Part shown: piece by piece, positions 8,948 through 17,613 of the stretch | Layout: every line of letters begins with the position of its first letter | Position numbering within the stretch: the stretch's first letter is position 1 | DNA from: Parabacteroides sp. FAFU027 | GTDB taxonomy: Bacteria > Bacteroidota > Bacteroidia > Bacteroidales > UBA7332 | Direction: 5' to 3' | DNA length: 64,000 bases | Assembly: GCF_022808675.1 (NCBI RefSeq) | Contig: NZ_JAKZKV010000003.1 | Span: forward strand, 310,001 to 374,000 | Notes under the pieces: generated by a model | Told to the model about the DNA's origin: nothing | Databases searched by the model: none | What the model saw: the letters and a program-made list of their open reading frames with translations, nothing else | Made by a program: the position numbers and the translations under genes

Positions 8948-8960
8948 GCCAAAATCCGTT
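8931..8960 (+). terminator. Hairpin overlapping the end of the aldo/keto reductase gene
   Basis: Thirteen bases at 8931-8943 pair with 8948-8960 with one mismatch around a GTAA loop that contains the stop codon. The tail lacks a clear T-run. Confidence 0.55.
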
Positions 8961-9013
8961 TAATCCTCAATAAATGAAGTGCAACAGCCGTTGTATATTG
9001 AAATCCTTTCGTT

Positions 9014-9463
9014 ATGATTAAGAAACTGCTCATATTGTTGCTCATTTGCTTTGGTTGTGAATCGGAGTATTTTAGCCGGATACCCAATACATCCGTTTAT
9101 TTAGAGGTTTATCTGCAAGGATTGGATGTCAAATTAAATACAATCGGAGCAACAAAACTTTTTAAAAGAGGGAATGAGCGACTTCCATATAAGGAAAGAT
9201 ACGGTTACGGTGGAATATTGGTTGTTCACGGTGCTGACCAGTTTTATGCCTTTGATATGGCCTGTCCTTATGAGGTACAAACATCAGTTACTGTAACTGC
9301 ATCATCAGACGGACTAACAGCTGTATGTCCCAAATGCGGTTCTACTTTTGAAATATTTAATGGCACCGGTGCTCCGCTTAAGGACCCGGCACAAAAAAAC
9401 AGCTACTATCTGCGTCGATACACCATCAACCAATCCTCTGAGCCTCTGATAGTTTACCAATAA
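9014..9463 (+). CDS. Putative lipoprotein with a Rieske-like fold and altered metal ligands
   Basis: A 149-residue protein starting with a hydrophobic signal and a lipobox-like LICFGC (Cys15), so it is probably a lipoprotein. Residues about 68-137 follow the order of a Rieske ferredoxin domain: a strand ending in FYAFDMACPYE, then AVCPKCGS, a TFEIFNGTG strand and a final YYLRRY strand. The two Rieske histidines are absent. Cys84, Cys105 and Cys108 remain, and the second box is CPKCG instead of CPxHG, so a [2Fe-2S] Rieske cluster is unlikely. Zinc binding or a purely structural role is possible. The function is not known. Confidence 0.65.
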   Translation: MIKKLLILLLICFGCESEYFSRIPNTSVYLEVYLQGLDVKLNTIGATKLFKRGNERLPYKERYGYGGILVVHGADQFYAFDMACPYEVQTSVTVTASSDGLTAVCPKCGSTFEIFNGTGAPLKDPAQKNSYYLRRYTINQSSEPLIVYQ

Positions 9464-9498
9464 GGCCAAAAACACCTCATTTTTTTCCTCCAAAATAT

Positions 9499-9529
9499 TT
9501 TGCAAAAACAAGAAACAGTTCTATCTTTG
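9499..9529 (+). promoter_or_regulatory. Promoter of the tRNA cluster
   Basis: TTTG at 9499-9502 and TATCTTTG at 9522-9529 are separated by 19 bp, close to the textbook Bacteroidota promoter. It lies 11 bp before the first tRNA-Gly. Confidence 0.8.
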
Positions 9530-9540
9530 CAACCGCAAAC

Positions 9541-9613
9541 GCGAAAGTAGCTCAGTTGGTAGAGCATAACCTTGCCAAGGTTAGGGTCGCGGGTTCGAGT
9601 CCCGTCTTTCGCT
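9541..9613 (+). tRNA. tRNA-Gly (GCC)
   Basis: A complete 73-nt cloverleaf with acceptor stem GCGAAAG/CTTTCGC, anticodon stem TAACC/GGTTA around loop TTGCCAA (anticodon GCC), T arm GGGTTCGAGTCCC and discriminator T. CCA is encoded at 9614-9616. Confidence 0.97.
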
Positions 9614-9650
9614 CCACCTTCTTCCTGAAAGAGAAAACAATTAAACAAAC

Positions 9651-9723
9651 GCGAAAGTAGCTCAGTTGGTAGAGCATAACCTTGCCAAGGTTAGGGTCGC
9701 GGGTTCGAGTCCCGTCTTTCGCT
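9651..9723 (+). tRNA. tRNA-Gly (GCC), second identical copy
   Basis: Base-for-base identical to the tRNA at 9541-9613 over all 73 nt. Here CAC follows the discriminator, so CCA must be added enzymatically. It is 37 bp after the first copy in the same transcription unit. Confidence 0.97.
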
Positions 9724-9731
9724 CACGGTTT

Positions 9732-9814
9732 GCCCGGATGGTGAAATGGTAGACACGAAGGACTTAAAATCCTTTGGCTTTGCGGCTGTGGGGGTTCAAG
9801 TCCCCCTCCGGGTA
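9732..9814 (+). tRNA. tRNA-Leu (TAA)
   Basis: An 83-nt tRNA with acceptor GCCCGGA/TCCGGGT (first pair G-U), anticodon stem AAGGA/TCCTT with loop CTTAAAA (anticodon TAA), a long variable arm as expected for leucine, and T loop GTTCAAG. It lies 8 bp after the second tRNA-Gly and CCA is not encoded. Confidence 0.95.
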
Positions 9815-9830
9815 CTTGATTAAAACATTC

Positions 9831-9866
9831 AAACCCTTGCAATCAAACGATTGCAAGGGTTTTTTC
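9831..9866 (+). terminator. Terminator of the tRNA cluster
   Basis: A perfect 14-bp stem (9831-9844 with 9849-9862) with loop AAAC ends in a run of T to 9865. Confidence 0.92.
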
Positions 9867-9887
9867 TATTTAACTATTTCTGAAACA

Positions 9888-10949
9888 ATGAACAACAGCC
9901 AACCCGCATCCAAACGCATTGACTCCCTTGACTGGTTACGAGGATTGATGGCCATCTCCATCATGGCATATCACCTTTCGGGCATGTACTATACCCAACC
10001 TGACGCCTCCTCTTTTCTCGGGAGAATGGGCATTTATGGGGTTTCGATCTTTTTCATCCTCTCGGGTCTGAGCATGGCTATTGTATATCATCATACAATG
10101 AATTCCATCCAAAGCATCATGAGTTTTTTCATCAGACGGATTTTCAGAATCTGGCCATTGCTTTGGGCTGCGACTATACTGACAGTTATTCTCAACTATT
10201 CTGCAAAAACAGGCGTCAACTGGTATAAACTCTGGATTAACCTGACCACAGCTTTCGGATTTATAGAACCGAGAGGTTATATTGCCACAGGCGCCTGGTC
10301 GATTGGCAATGAGATGGTATATTATCTGTTTACCCCGGTTTTCATATTTGCCTATAACTATAAAAAATGGCTTGGAAATCTGCTTTTCGCTATTACAGTG
10401 GGGATTGGCTGCTATTATTGCTTTTATGCCCTGTCACCGGATATTGAATTAGGCAAACAATGGAAAATATACATCAATCCATTCAATAACCTGTTCCTAT
10501 ACACGACCGGCATTGCCATATTTTACAATTTCAGAGAGGTAAACTTCACCAAAATCGAAAATGCCGCTCTTTTACTTATTACGATCAGTGCATTTATATT
10601 TTATCCAATAAGCGGAAACCAATCGGTGCTGGTAGCCGGAATTCATCGCATATTACTGGTTATCATTTCCACCGGACTGGTCGTATCTTTTTATAAATTC
10701 ATAATTCAAATCCCCCGATTTATTGATTATCCGTTAGAGAAATTCGGAATTGTAACCTACGGGGTTTACCTACTGCATCCGGTGGTTAATAACGCCTTGA
10801 GCAAAGTCATATCACTTCCCGGCTGGGGAATGGCCGCATCAGTCGTTATTCTTACTGTAATTTTCTCTCTGGTCTCCTATTATTATTTCGAATTAAAACT
10901 GATGAAACTGGGCAAAAGATTGACTACGCCAAAGTCAAACAAAGCGTAA
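9888..10949 (+). CDS. Acyltransferase family 3 membrane protein (OafA/YrhL-like)
   Basis: Multi-pass inner-membrane O-acyltransferase that modifies an envelope glycan or other exported substrate. From ATG 9888 it has 353 residues, opening with RIDSLDWLRGLMAISIMAYH, the family's N-terminal signature with the conserved His, followed by about ten hydrophobic segments. The frame is open upstream into the tRNA-Leu gene (an in-frame ATG at 9774), but that start lies inside a structural RNA, so 9888 is preferred. It is located after the tRNA terminator. The acceptor is unknown. Confidence 0.88.
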   Translation: MNNSQPASKRIDSLDWLRGLMAISIMAYHLSGMYYTQPDASSFLGRMGIYGVSIFFILSGLSMAIVYHHTMNSIQSIMSFFIRRIFRIWPLLWAATILTVILNYSAKTGVNWYKLWINLTTAFGFIEPRGYIATGAWSIGNEMVYYLFTPVFIFAYNYKKWLGNLLFAITVGIGCYYCFYALSPDIELGKQWKIYINPFNNLFLYTTGIAIFYNFREVNFTKIENAALLLITISAFIFYPISGNQSVLVAGIHRILLVIISTGLVVSFYKFIIQIPRFIDYPLEKFGIVTYGVYLLHPVVNNALSKVISLPGWGMAASVVILTVIFSLVSYYYFELKLMKLGKRLTTPKSNKA

Positions 10950-10977
10950 CCTAAGATTCAGAAAGAGAGATTTTCCC

Positions 10978-10985
10978 TAACTTTG
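10978..10985 (+). promoter_or_regulatory. -7 promoter element of ispD-recG
   Basis: TAACTTTG matches TAnnTTTG and lies 20 bp before the ispD ATG. No clear -33 TTTG is visible. Confidence 0.65.
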
Positions 10986-11004
10986 CATTCAAAGCAGAGC
11001 AAAC

Positions 11005-11685
11005 ATGGAAAAACAAATCATCATTGTAGCCGGAGGCAAAGGGCTGCGCATGGGCAGCGACCTTCCCAAGCAATTTATTCCCATCGGAGGAAAACCGGTT
11101 TTGATGCACACGATTGAGGCATTTTACAAATTCGATGCGTCAATGAAAATCATCCTGGTTTTACCTCTGGCTCATCAGGAATACTGGAAAGAACTTTGCT
11201 CGGGTTATCACTTTTCAGTCCAACATGAAATTGCAAACGGCGGTGAAACCCGTTTCCATTCGGTAAAAAACGGCATTGAGAAGGCTATTGCCAATACACA
11301 ACAACCCACACTCATCGGAGTGCATGACGGCGTGCGCCCGTTTGTCTCTGCCGAAGTGATTGCAAACTGTTTTGATGCCGCCGGCAAATATGGCGCTGCC
11401 ATCCCAACGATCAGCGTTCACGAAACCATCCGCGAACTGACCGAAACTGAAAGCAAAACCGTAGATCGGGCAAAATACAGACTGGTACAAACTCCACAGG
11501 TCTTCACCGCTGAGATTCTACAAAAAGCTTACCGGCAACCATTTTCAGAGGCATTTACCGATGATGCCTCCGTCGTAGAATCCATCGGACATAACGTCAC
11601 CCTCGTGGACGGAAACCGCGAAAACATCAAAATAACATCCCCCTTTGATCTGATAATTGCAGAAGCCCTGTTGCAACAAAAATGA
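11005..11685 (+). CDS. ispD: 2-C-methyl-D-erythritol 4-phosphate cytidylyltransferase
   Basis: Adds CMP to methylerythritol phosphate in the non-mevalonate isoprenoid pathway. The 226 residues have the nucleotide-binding loop [20 protein letters not shown], with the glycine-rich signature and Lys, the motif [11 protein letters not shown], and [10 protein letters not shown]. Length is normal. Its stop overlaps the recG start by 4 nt (ATGA), so translation is likely coupled. An RNA start near 10992 follows from the -7 element. Confidence 0.96.
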   Translation: MEKQIIIVAGGKGLRMGSDLPKQFIPIGGKPVLMHTIEAFYKFDASMKIILVLPLAHQEYWKELCSGYHFSVQHEIANGGETRFHSVKNGIEKAIANTQQPTLIGVHDGVRPFVSAEVIANCFDAAGKYGAAIPTISVHETIRELTETESKTVDRAKYRLVQTPQVFTAEILQKAYRQPFSEAFTDDASVVESIGHNVTLVDGNRENIKITSPFDLIIAEALLQQK

Positions 11686-13778
11686 ATTTAGCCCAACAAG
11701 ACATCAAATTCCTGCCGGGAGTAGGCGAAAAAAGAGGTGAGGTCCTGAAACAAGAGTTAGAAATCCGCTCTTTCGAGGATTTACTCTACTATTTCCCGTA
11801 TAAGTATATTGACCGCAGCCGTATGCACCGCGTCTGCGAAATCAATGCGGATATGATGTACGTGCAACTTAAAGGTCGTATTCTCTCTTTTGAAACGCAG
11901 GGAGAAGGCATGAGCAAACGTCTGACGGCAAAGTTCACCGACGGGACCGGCGTCATAGAACTGGTCTGGTTTAAAGGTCTCAAATTTGTTACAGGGAAAT
12001 ATTTGCTGAATACGGAATACATCGTCTTCGGAAAACCCAATATTTTCAACAACAAAATCAATCTCCCCCACCCCGATATCGACGTTTATGACGAAGCGGT
12101 GGAAAAACAGGCCGGAGCATTACAGGCATTTTACAACACTACAGAAAAGATGAAAAATCAGTTTCTCAATTCGAGAATGATACAGAAACTGGTTTACAAT
12201 CTGTTCACCTGCCTCAAAGCTCCGTTTGGAGAGACGCTCACCCCACAAATTACTCAACGCGCCAAAGTGATTTCATTGAATGAAGCACTTTACCATATCC
12301 ATTTCCCCAAATCCCAAGATTTGCTACGAAAAGCGGAGTACCGGCTGAAGTTTGAAGAGTTATTTTTCATCCAGCTAAATATCCTTCGCTACTCGAAACT
12401 CAACAGCCGGAAACTGGGAGGATTTGTTTTCACTAAAATCGGGGACTATTTCAATACCTTCTATAATCAAAACCTGCCCTTCGAACTGACGAATGCTCAG
12501 AAGCGGGTTTTGAAGGAAATCCGGGAGAATGTCAGGACAGGCCATCAGATGAACCGCCTTGTACAGGGAGATGTCGGAAGCGGGAAGACGCTGGTCGCCT
12601 TTATGAGCATGCTCATGGCTCTCGATAACGGCTATCAGGCCTGCATGATGGCTCCTACCGAAATTCTGGCTACACAGCACTACGAAACCGTTCATAAATT
12701 ATCCGAAGAACTCGGTATCAATGTGGTGCTTCTGACCGGTTCCAGCAAAAAAGCGCACCGTGAAAAAGTACACCAACAGCTTCTGACCGGAGATATCCAT
12801 ATCATCATCGGCACACATGCTTTGCTTGAGGATATTGTACAATTCGATAACCTCGGAATGGCCATCATCGATGAGCAACACCGTTTCGGTGTCGCACAGC
12901 GGGCCCGTCTTTGGGCGAAAAACAAACGCCCGCCTCACATTTTGGTCATGACAGCCACCCCAATCCCCAGGACACTGGCGATGACACTATACGGAGACCT
13001 GGATGTCTCTGTCATTGATGAGTTGCCTCCGGGCAGAAAACCCATCCAGACCCTGCACCAATACGATAACCGGAGAGGTACGCTCTATTCCTCAATCCGC
13101 AAACAGCTGGAGCTGGGCAGACAGGTGTATATCGTTTATCCACTGATTCAGGAAAGCGAAAAAGCAGACTGGAAAAATCTGGAAGAAGGATTTGAACATA
13201 TACAGGAGGTTTTCCCCGAATACAATGTCTGCATGGTACATGGAAAATTAAAGGCTAAAGAGAAGGATGCCGCCATGCAACTTTTCGTTTCGGGCGAAGC
13301 ACATATTATGGTCGCCACCACCGTGATAGAAGTCGGAGTAAATGTTCCCAATGCTTCGGTGATGGTCATCGAAAGCGCTGAGCGATTTGGCCTGTCCCAG
13401 TTACATCAGCTGCGCGGACGCGTAGGGCGTGGAGCCGATCAATCATTCTGTGTATTAGTTACCTCTCATAAACTTTCGGAGGTGACCCGCAAACGCATGG
13501 AGATCATGGTTCGCACCAATGACGGTTTCGAAATCGCCGAAGCAGACCTGAAACTCCGTGGCCCCGGCGACCTGGAAGGTACGCAGCAAAGTGGCGACCC
13601 ATTCAACCTGAAAATAGCCAATCTGGTCCATGACGGGCAGGTTCTGCAACTGGCCAGAGACATTGCTACAGAGGTCGTAAATGACGATCCGGAGCTTAAA
13701 AGCCCATCAAATCTGACATTAAAAAATCAATTGGATAAGCTCTTCAGGAAGAAAGTTGACTGGAGTTTGATTAGCTAG
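11682..13778 (+). CDS. recG: ATP-dependent DNA helicase RecG
   Basis: Superfamily 2 helicase that reverses stalled forks and branch-migrates Holliday junctions. The 698 residues contain an N-terminal wedge/OB domain (about 55-150), the Walker A motif [22 protein letters not shown], the DEQH box with following [23 protein letters not shown], and the C-terminal helicase domain ending with [15 protein letters not shown] and [14 protein letters not shown]. It overlaps ispD by 4 nt. Length is as expected. Confidence 0.97.
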   Translation: MNLAQQDIKFLPGVGEKRGEVLKQELEIRSFEDLLYYFPYKYIDRSRMHRVCEINADMMYVQLKGRILSFETQGEGMSKRLTAKFTDGTGVIELVWFKGLKFVTGKYLLNTEYIVFGKPNIFNNKINLPHPDIDVYDEAVEKQAGALQAFYNTTEKMKNQFLNSRMIQKLVYNLFTCLKAPFGETLTPQITQRAKVISLNEALYHIHFPKSQDLLRKAEYRLKFEELFFIQLNILRYSKLNSRKLGGFVFTKIGDYFNTFYNQNLPFELTNAQKRVLKEIRENVRTGHQMNRLVQGDVGSGKTLVAFMSMLMALDNGYQACMMAPTEILATQHYETVHKLSEELGINVVLLTGSSKKAHREKVHQQLLTGDIHIIIGTHALLEDIVQFDNLGMAIIDEQHRFGVAQRARLWAKNKRPPHILVMTATPIPRTLAMTLYGDLDVSVIDELPPGRKPIQTLHQYDNRRGTLYSSIRKQLELGRQVYIVYPLIQESEKADWKNLEEGFEHIQEVFPEYNVCMVHGKLKAKEKDAAMQLFVSGEAHIMVATTVIEVGVNVPNASVMVIESAERFGLSQLHQLRGRVGRGADQSFCVLVTSHKLSEVTRKRMEIMVRTNDGFEIAEADLKLRGPGDLEGTQQSGDPFNLKIANLVHDGQVLQLARDIATEVVNDDPELKSPSNLTLKNQLDKLFRKKVDWSLIS

Positions 13779-13847
13779 AAAAAGGTTCACAGGAAAGTGT
13801 GAAAAAATTCCAACCTCGTAAAGAATCCACCCAAAATACCCCAAATC

Positions 13848-13887
13848 CCCCCTTAAAGTGCTCAACAACATATTCAAGGGGGCTTTG
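13848..13887 (+). terminator. Probable recG terminator
   Basis: CCCCCTT (13848-13854) pairs with AAGGGGG (13876-13882), with a long loop, and is followed by CTTTGTTATTT. The TTTG in the tail also serves as a possible -33 element of the ndk promoter. Confidence 0.45.
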
Positions 13888-13913
13888 TTATTTAACCGTA
13901 TCTTTTATCTTTG
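13884..13913 (+). promoter_or_regulatory. Promoter of ndk
   Basis: TTTG at 13884-13887 and TATCTTTG at 13906-13913 are separated by 18 bp, and the ndk ATG is 31 bp after the element. Confidence 0.75.
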
Positions 13914-13944
13914 CTGATGTCAGGACAATCTAAATGTTTCGACT

Positions 13945-14412
13945 ATGGAAAAAACGCTGCTTCTTTTAAAGCCAAGTGCAATCCAAAGAGGATTAATTGG
14001 TGAGATCATTTCGAGAATTGAAAAAAAAGGGTTGCGGTTAGTCGGAATCAAGATGATGCAACTGAACGACGATATTTTGAACGAACATTATGCACATTTG
14101 CAGCATAAACCGTTTTTCCAAAACATCAAAAACAGCATGATGGCGACACCAATCGTTGCTACCTGCTGGGAAGGAGTCGGAGCCGTTGAAGTCATCCGGT
14201 TGATGACAGGAGTGACCAACAGTCGCCTTGCCTTACCGGGAACCATCCGCGGAGATTTTTCGATGAGTGTTACCGAAAATATCGTTCACACTTCCGACTC
14301 ACCCAAAACTGCAATCACAGAGATTAAACGTTTCTTTAAAGATGAAGAACTGTTTGATTACGAAATGGCCAGTTTGGGCTACTTATATGCAAAAGACGAG
14401 TTTAATCCCTAA
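13945..14412 (+). CDS. ndk: Nucleoside-diphosphate kinase
   Basis: Transfers the gamma phosphate of ATP to nucleoside diphosphates via a phosphohistidine. The 155 residues show the N-terminal TLLLLKPSAIQRGLIGEII and the active-site motif NIVHTSDSPKTA, with the catalytic His near residue 115. GTIRGDFSMS is also typical. It is slightly longer than the 140-150 residue norm. It is transcribed from the promoter at 13884-13913 and followed after 12 bp by the M23 peptidase gene. Confidence 0.95.
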   Translation: MEKTLLLLKPSAIQRGLIGEIISRIEKKGLRLVGIKMMQLNDDILNEHYAHLQHKPFFQNIKNSMMATPIVATCWEGVGAVEVIRLMTGVTNSRLALPGTIRGDFSMSVTENIVHTSDSPKTAITEIKRFFKDEELFDYEMASLGYLYAKDEFNP

Positions 14413-14424
14413 AAAGGAGAAAAT

Positions 14425-15378
14425 ATGAGAAAGGCTTTTTTATTTATCTTAGTTTCCATCAGTACAGTTTTCTTTAGCGAAACTGTGCAGGCAAGATCCA
14501 GAGCACATCGTGCTCATAAATCTGTGGCTCGCACCTACATGGTTCGTGGTACTAAACCCACTTTTAATGCTAATGATCTATTGGCTGATCAGGTTAAGAT
14601 CAATAAAGAAAAACTCCGCCTTGATTCTATTTCATCACTTCGCAATTCAGGCATGGTGAATACCGAAAACGAAGAAGACTTGTACCCAGCTCTCGGTTTG
14701 TACGAAAACAACTGGGGCAATGGTGTAAATCCTTTCAAAAACAAATCCATTCCTGACTCACTCGTCATGGATCTTTCCAACTGGAGTATGCCCACTATGG
14801 GAGCTGTGACTTCCAATTTCGGATACCGCGCACGCTGGCATCGTATGCACTATGGTATTGACCTGCAAATCAAAGTTGGCGATCCCATTCATTCCGCTTT
14901 CGATGGGAAAGTACGTGTTGCCGGATGGATGGGTGGATACGGAAACGTGATCGTAGTAAGACACAGCAACGGAATGGAAACCGTTTACGGACACTTGTCA
15001 AAACATCTGGTAACTGTTGGTCAATATGTAAAAGCAGGTGAAGTTATTGCTTTAGGAGGAAATACCGGACGCTCTACCGGACCTCACCTTCACTTCGAAA
15101 CCCGTTTCTTCGGTGTAGCAGTTAACCCGATTGAAATCTTCGACTTCAAGAACAAAGTTACCCACATGGATACTTACGTATTCTATGCCAGCAATGCTAA
15201 ACGCAAAACCGGCAAAGAGCTTGCTAACGTATCTGGCATTGCTTACCACAAAGTTAAACCGGGAGATACATTATCTTCGATTTCCGAAAAATACGGAACT
15301 ACCATTGCAGTACTTAAGAAGCTAAACAAGCTCAGAAAAAACAAACTTAGCTTAGGACAATTGATTAGAACAGCTTAA
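14425..15378 (+). CDS. M23 peptidoglycan peptidase with C-terminal LysM domain
   Basis: A secreted cell-wall protein of 317 residues. A signal peptide (about 1-23, ending VQA) leads to a basic linker, then the M23 metallopeptidase domain (about 125-230). Zinc ligands are seen in MHYGIDLQI (HxxxD), in the His of VYGHLSKH, and in GPHLHFETR. A LysM domain (about 272-317, YHKVKPGDTLSSISEKYGTT) binds peptidoglycan. The metal motifs are complete, so it is probably an active endopeptidase rather than an EnvC/NlpD-type activator. It follows ndk by 12 bp. Confidence 0.93.
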   Translation: MRKAFLFILVSISTVFFSETVQARSRAHRAHKSVARTYMVRGTKPTFNANDLLADQVKINKEKLRLDSISSLRNSGMVNTENEEDLYPALGLYENNWGNGVNPFKNKSIPDSLVMDLSNWSMPTMGAVTSNFGYRARWHRMHYGIDLQIKVGDPIHSAFDGKVRVAGWMGGYGNVIVVRHSNGMETVYGHLSKHLVTVGQYVKAGEVIALGGNTGRSTGPHLHFETRFFGVAVNPIEIFDFKNKVTHMDTYVFYASNAKRKTGKELANVSGIAYHKVKPGDTLSSISEKYGTTIAVLKKLNKLRKNKLSLGQLIRTA

Positions 15379-15402
15379 AAGAATCAATATTTCAACTTTA
15401 AG

Positions 15403-15430
15403 AAGGCTATCTTTCGGGATAGCCTTTTTT
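15403..15430 (+). terminator. Terminator after the M23 peptidase gene
   Basis: A 9-bp stem (15403-15411 with 15418-15426) with loop TTTCGG is followed by a T-run to 15430. Confidence 0.92.
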
Positions 15431-15483
15431 GTTTTGAGACACAATCACCTTCTCTAAAAAATAAATCTGTTTGTCATTTCCAC

Positions 15484-15536
15484 AAAAAAAGGAGTAAGTT
15501 CATTGAAACAAATCTCCAATAAACTTTCTCCTTTTT
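15484..15536 (-). terminator. Terminator of the Crp/Fnr regulator gene
   Basis: A 15-bp imperfect stem pairs 15486-15500 with 15522-15536. Read on the minus strand it ends in seven T. The opposite side is also T-rich, so it may work in both directions. Confidence 0.7.
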
Positions 15537-15585
15537 CTTTCGGGTTATATCCGGTTATATTTTATCTGCCATTGACGAATTTTCA

Positions 15586-16287
15586 TCAACCATACTTACT
15601 GATCTTTTTCAGCTTTTCTTCGTCGATAATCTTGATTCTGCGACCATCGACCGATACGATTTTTTCATTTGCAAAAATGGAAAGGGTGCGGATAGCATTT
15701 GACGTAGTCATATTTGACAAGCTGGCCAGATCCTCGCGCGACAGATAAATATTAAGAGTTACGCCATCTTCCTCCACTCCGTAATTATCCTGAAGGAATA
15801 AAAGAGCCTCAGCCAGACGTCCACGAATGTGTTTTTGAGTCAGATTTACAGTACGGGAATCTGTAATACCCAAATCCACTGCCAGCATCTGAATAAAGCG
15901 GAAGGCCAGTTGATTGTTTTCCTGGAGTAGCTTGGAAACAATTTCCAGCGGAATCATACAGATGGTTGCCGATTCGAATGCCGTAGCAGAGGTAACGTAG
16001 GTTTCGCTTGCAAAATAGGCCCGGTATGCAAAATATTCAACCGGCTTCAGCATCCGAATAATCTGGGATCGACCGCCAATTCCGTCTTTGAAGATTTTGA
16101 CTTTTCCTTTAAGCAAACACATCATGGATTTTGGCACATCGCCTTCAACATACACAATTTCATTTTTCTTGAAATGTTGAATTTGATAAGTGTCATAAAC
16201 GAGCTGTTTCTGCTCATCCGTGAGGAATCCGAATAACTCAGGAATCGCTTCCTCCAATTGTTGAAAGGTTAATTCTTTTTCAATCAT
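15586..16287 (-). CDS. Crp/Fnr family transcriptional regulator
   Basis: A 233-residue DNA-binding regulator. An N-terminal cyclic-nucleotide-binding-type beta-roll (about 25-140; NEIVYVEGDVPKSMMCLLKG) and a dimer helix lead to a C-terminal winged helix-turn-helix with IRGRLAEALLFL and LSREDLASLSNMTTSNAIRTLS. No Cys cluster of FNR type is present, so it is not an obvious oxygen sensor. The frame is open to an ATG at 16320, but a -7 element lies at 16320-16327, so the internal ATG at 16287 (MIEKELTFQQ) is the likely start. The ligand and targets are unknown. Confidence 0.9.
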   Translation of the reverse strand: MIEKELTFQQLEEAIPELFGFLTDEQKQLVYDTYQIQHFKKNEIVYVEGDVPKSMMCLLKGKVKIFKDGIGGRSQIIRMLKPVEYFAYRAYFASETYVTSATAFESATICMIPLEIVSKLLQENNQLAFRFIQMLAVDLGITDSRTVNLTQKHIRGRLAEALLFLQDNYGVEEDGVTLNIYLSREDLASLSNMTTSNAIRTLSIFANEKIVSVDGRRIKIIDEEKLKKISKYG

Positions 16288-16319
16288 ATAACATTGCTCG
16301 ATAACATGATTATCTACCA

Positions 16320-16348
16320 CAAATGTAGTAAAAGATATTAATCCACAA
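16320..16348 (-). promoter_or_regulatory. Promoter of the Crp/Fnr regulator gene
   Basis: On the minus strand TACATTTG (16327-16320) matches the -7 consensus, with TTG at 16348-16346, 18 bp upstream. It puts the RNA start near 16313 and decides the translation start at 16287. Confidence 0.65.
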
Positions 16349-16416
16349 TCTGATTCTCTTAATTATTTCATATTTTTGTTTGATCCTAAATAACGAACCG
16401 GTCAAAAAGCGAACTC

Positions 16417-17613
16417 ATGAAGAAAATACTGAAAGTTACAGGTATAATTAGCGCCATCGCACTGATCATTTTTTTAATGTTGCCGGTTTCATACTACATC
16501 CGGCAGGCACTTCGACATGGAACTCCGGACATTGATGACTATCAGTTTTTTGAGAATCGCACAGTGAAAGCCAAAGCACCTAAACCCTGGAAGTTCTCGC
16601 CCGATTACGTCACCGACACAATACCGGGGAAATATCTTTCCGACTTTGCCAAATATGAAACAGTTGCATTTTTGATTGTAAAAGACACGGCAATTGTAAC
16701 GGAAAAGTATTGGTCAGGGTATGGAGAGCGCTCGTTGAGCAACTCATTCTCAATGTCTAAAAGTATCGTATCGCTTTTGGTCGGCTGTGCCATTAGTGAT
16801 GGTTATATTAAAAGCATCGACCAGCCTGTGAGTGACTTCCTCCCTGCTTTGCCACAATTAAAGAACCGCCAACTGACCTTACGCGCCCTGCTGACCATGA
16901 GCGCTGCACTCAACTGGGATGAAGCACACAGCTCTCTATTCAATGTTACGACCGAAGCCTATTACGGAGACAATCTCTGGGCTTTGATGCAACAAATGCA
17001 ACTCAAAGGAACACCCGATAAGGAATTTGAATACCAAAGTGGTGTGACGCAGTTACTGGCGTTTGTATTACAAAAAGCGGTAAAAATGAACCTCTCGGAA
17101 TATGTCTCCGAAAAAATATGGACACCAATTAATGCAGAAACCGATGCGCTATGGAGCCTTGACCACTCCAATGGGATGGAAAAAGCGTATTGTTGCTTTA
17201 ATACCAACGCCCGGGATTTTGCAAGATTGGGACAATTGGTGTTAAATAAAGGGAGATGGAACGGTCGCCAGGTTGTGCCGGCAAATTATCTTGCAGAGGC
17301 CATCACTCCCGCCCGCGAACTCAAACGTGCAGATACAGGAGAGCCCAACCGAATTTATGGTTTTCAGTTTTGGATTATAAATTACAAAGGTTATACGATA
17401 CCTTATATGAGAGGTATTTTGGGGCAATACATTTTCGTTATTCCGGAATTAAGTGCTGTAGTCGTTCGTCTGGGGAATTTACGCAGCGAAACCTATCAGG
17501 AACCCAACCATTGTACTGATGACGCTTTCATCTGGCTGGATGCGGCATTTGACATAATGAAAGCCTCTCCCAAAATAAAAACCGATTCAATAAAAACCAA
17601 ATTACCAGTATGA
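16417..17613 (+). CDS. Beta-lactamase-family serine hydrolase
   Basis: A 398-residue protein with an N-terminal membrane anchor or uncleaved signal (about 5-25). The serine hydrolase fold of class C beta-lactamases and esterases follows. The SxxK nucleophile motif is SMSK in NSFSMSKSIVSLLVG, the second catalytic region is FEYQSG in place of the usual YxN, and the third motif region is MRGILGQYIFVIP. It resembles 6-aminohexanoate-oligomer hydrolase-like and esterase members more than true beta-lactamases, so it should not be read as a resistance gene. It overlaps birA by 4 nt. The substrate is unknown. Confidence 0.85.
   Translation: MKKILKVTGIISAIALIIFLMLPVSYYIRQALRHGTPDIDDYQFFENRTVKAKAPKPWKFSPDYVTDTIPGKYLSDFAKYETVAFLIVKDTAIVTEKYWSGYGERSLSNSFSMSKSIVSLLVGCAISDGYIKSIDQPVSDFLPALPQLKNRQLTLRALLTMSAALNWDEAHSSLFNVTTEAYYGDNLWALMQQMQLKGTPDKEFEYQSGVTQLLAFVLQKAVKMNLSEYVSEKIWTPINAETDALWSLDHSNGMEKAYCCFNTNARDFARLGQLVLNKGRWNGRQVVPANYLAEAITPARELKRADTGEPNRIYGFQFWIINYKGYTIPYMRGILGQYIFVIPELSAVVVRLGNLRSETYQEPNHCTDDAFIWLDAAFDIMKASPKIKTDSIKTKLPV

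Noticed and set aside
9774-9887. Upstream in-frame start for the acyltransferase
   Set aside because: It lies inside the tRNA-Leu gene and its terminator; ATG 9888 gives the family's normal N-terminus.
16417-17613. Beta-lactamase resistance gene
   Set aside because: The SxxK motif is present but the YxN motif is replaced by YQS, and the sequence is closer to esterase-like or amide-hydrolase members; it also has no resistance context.
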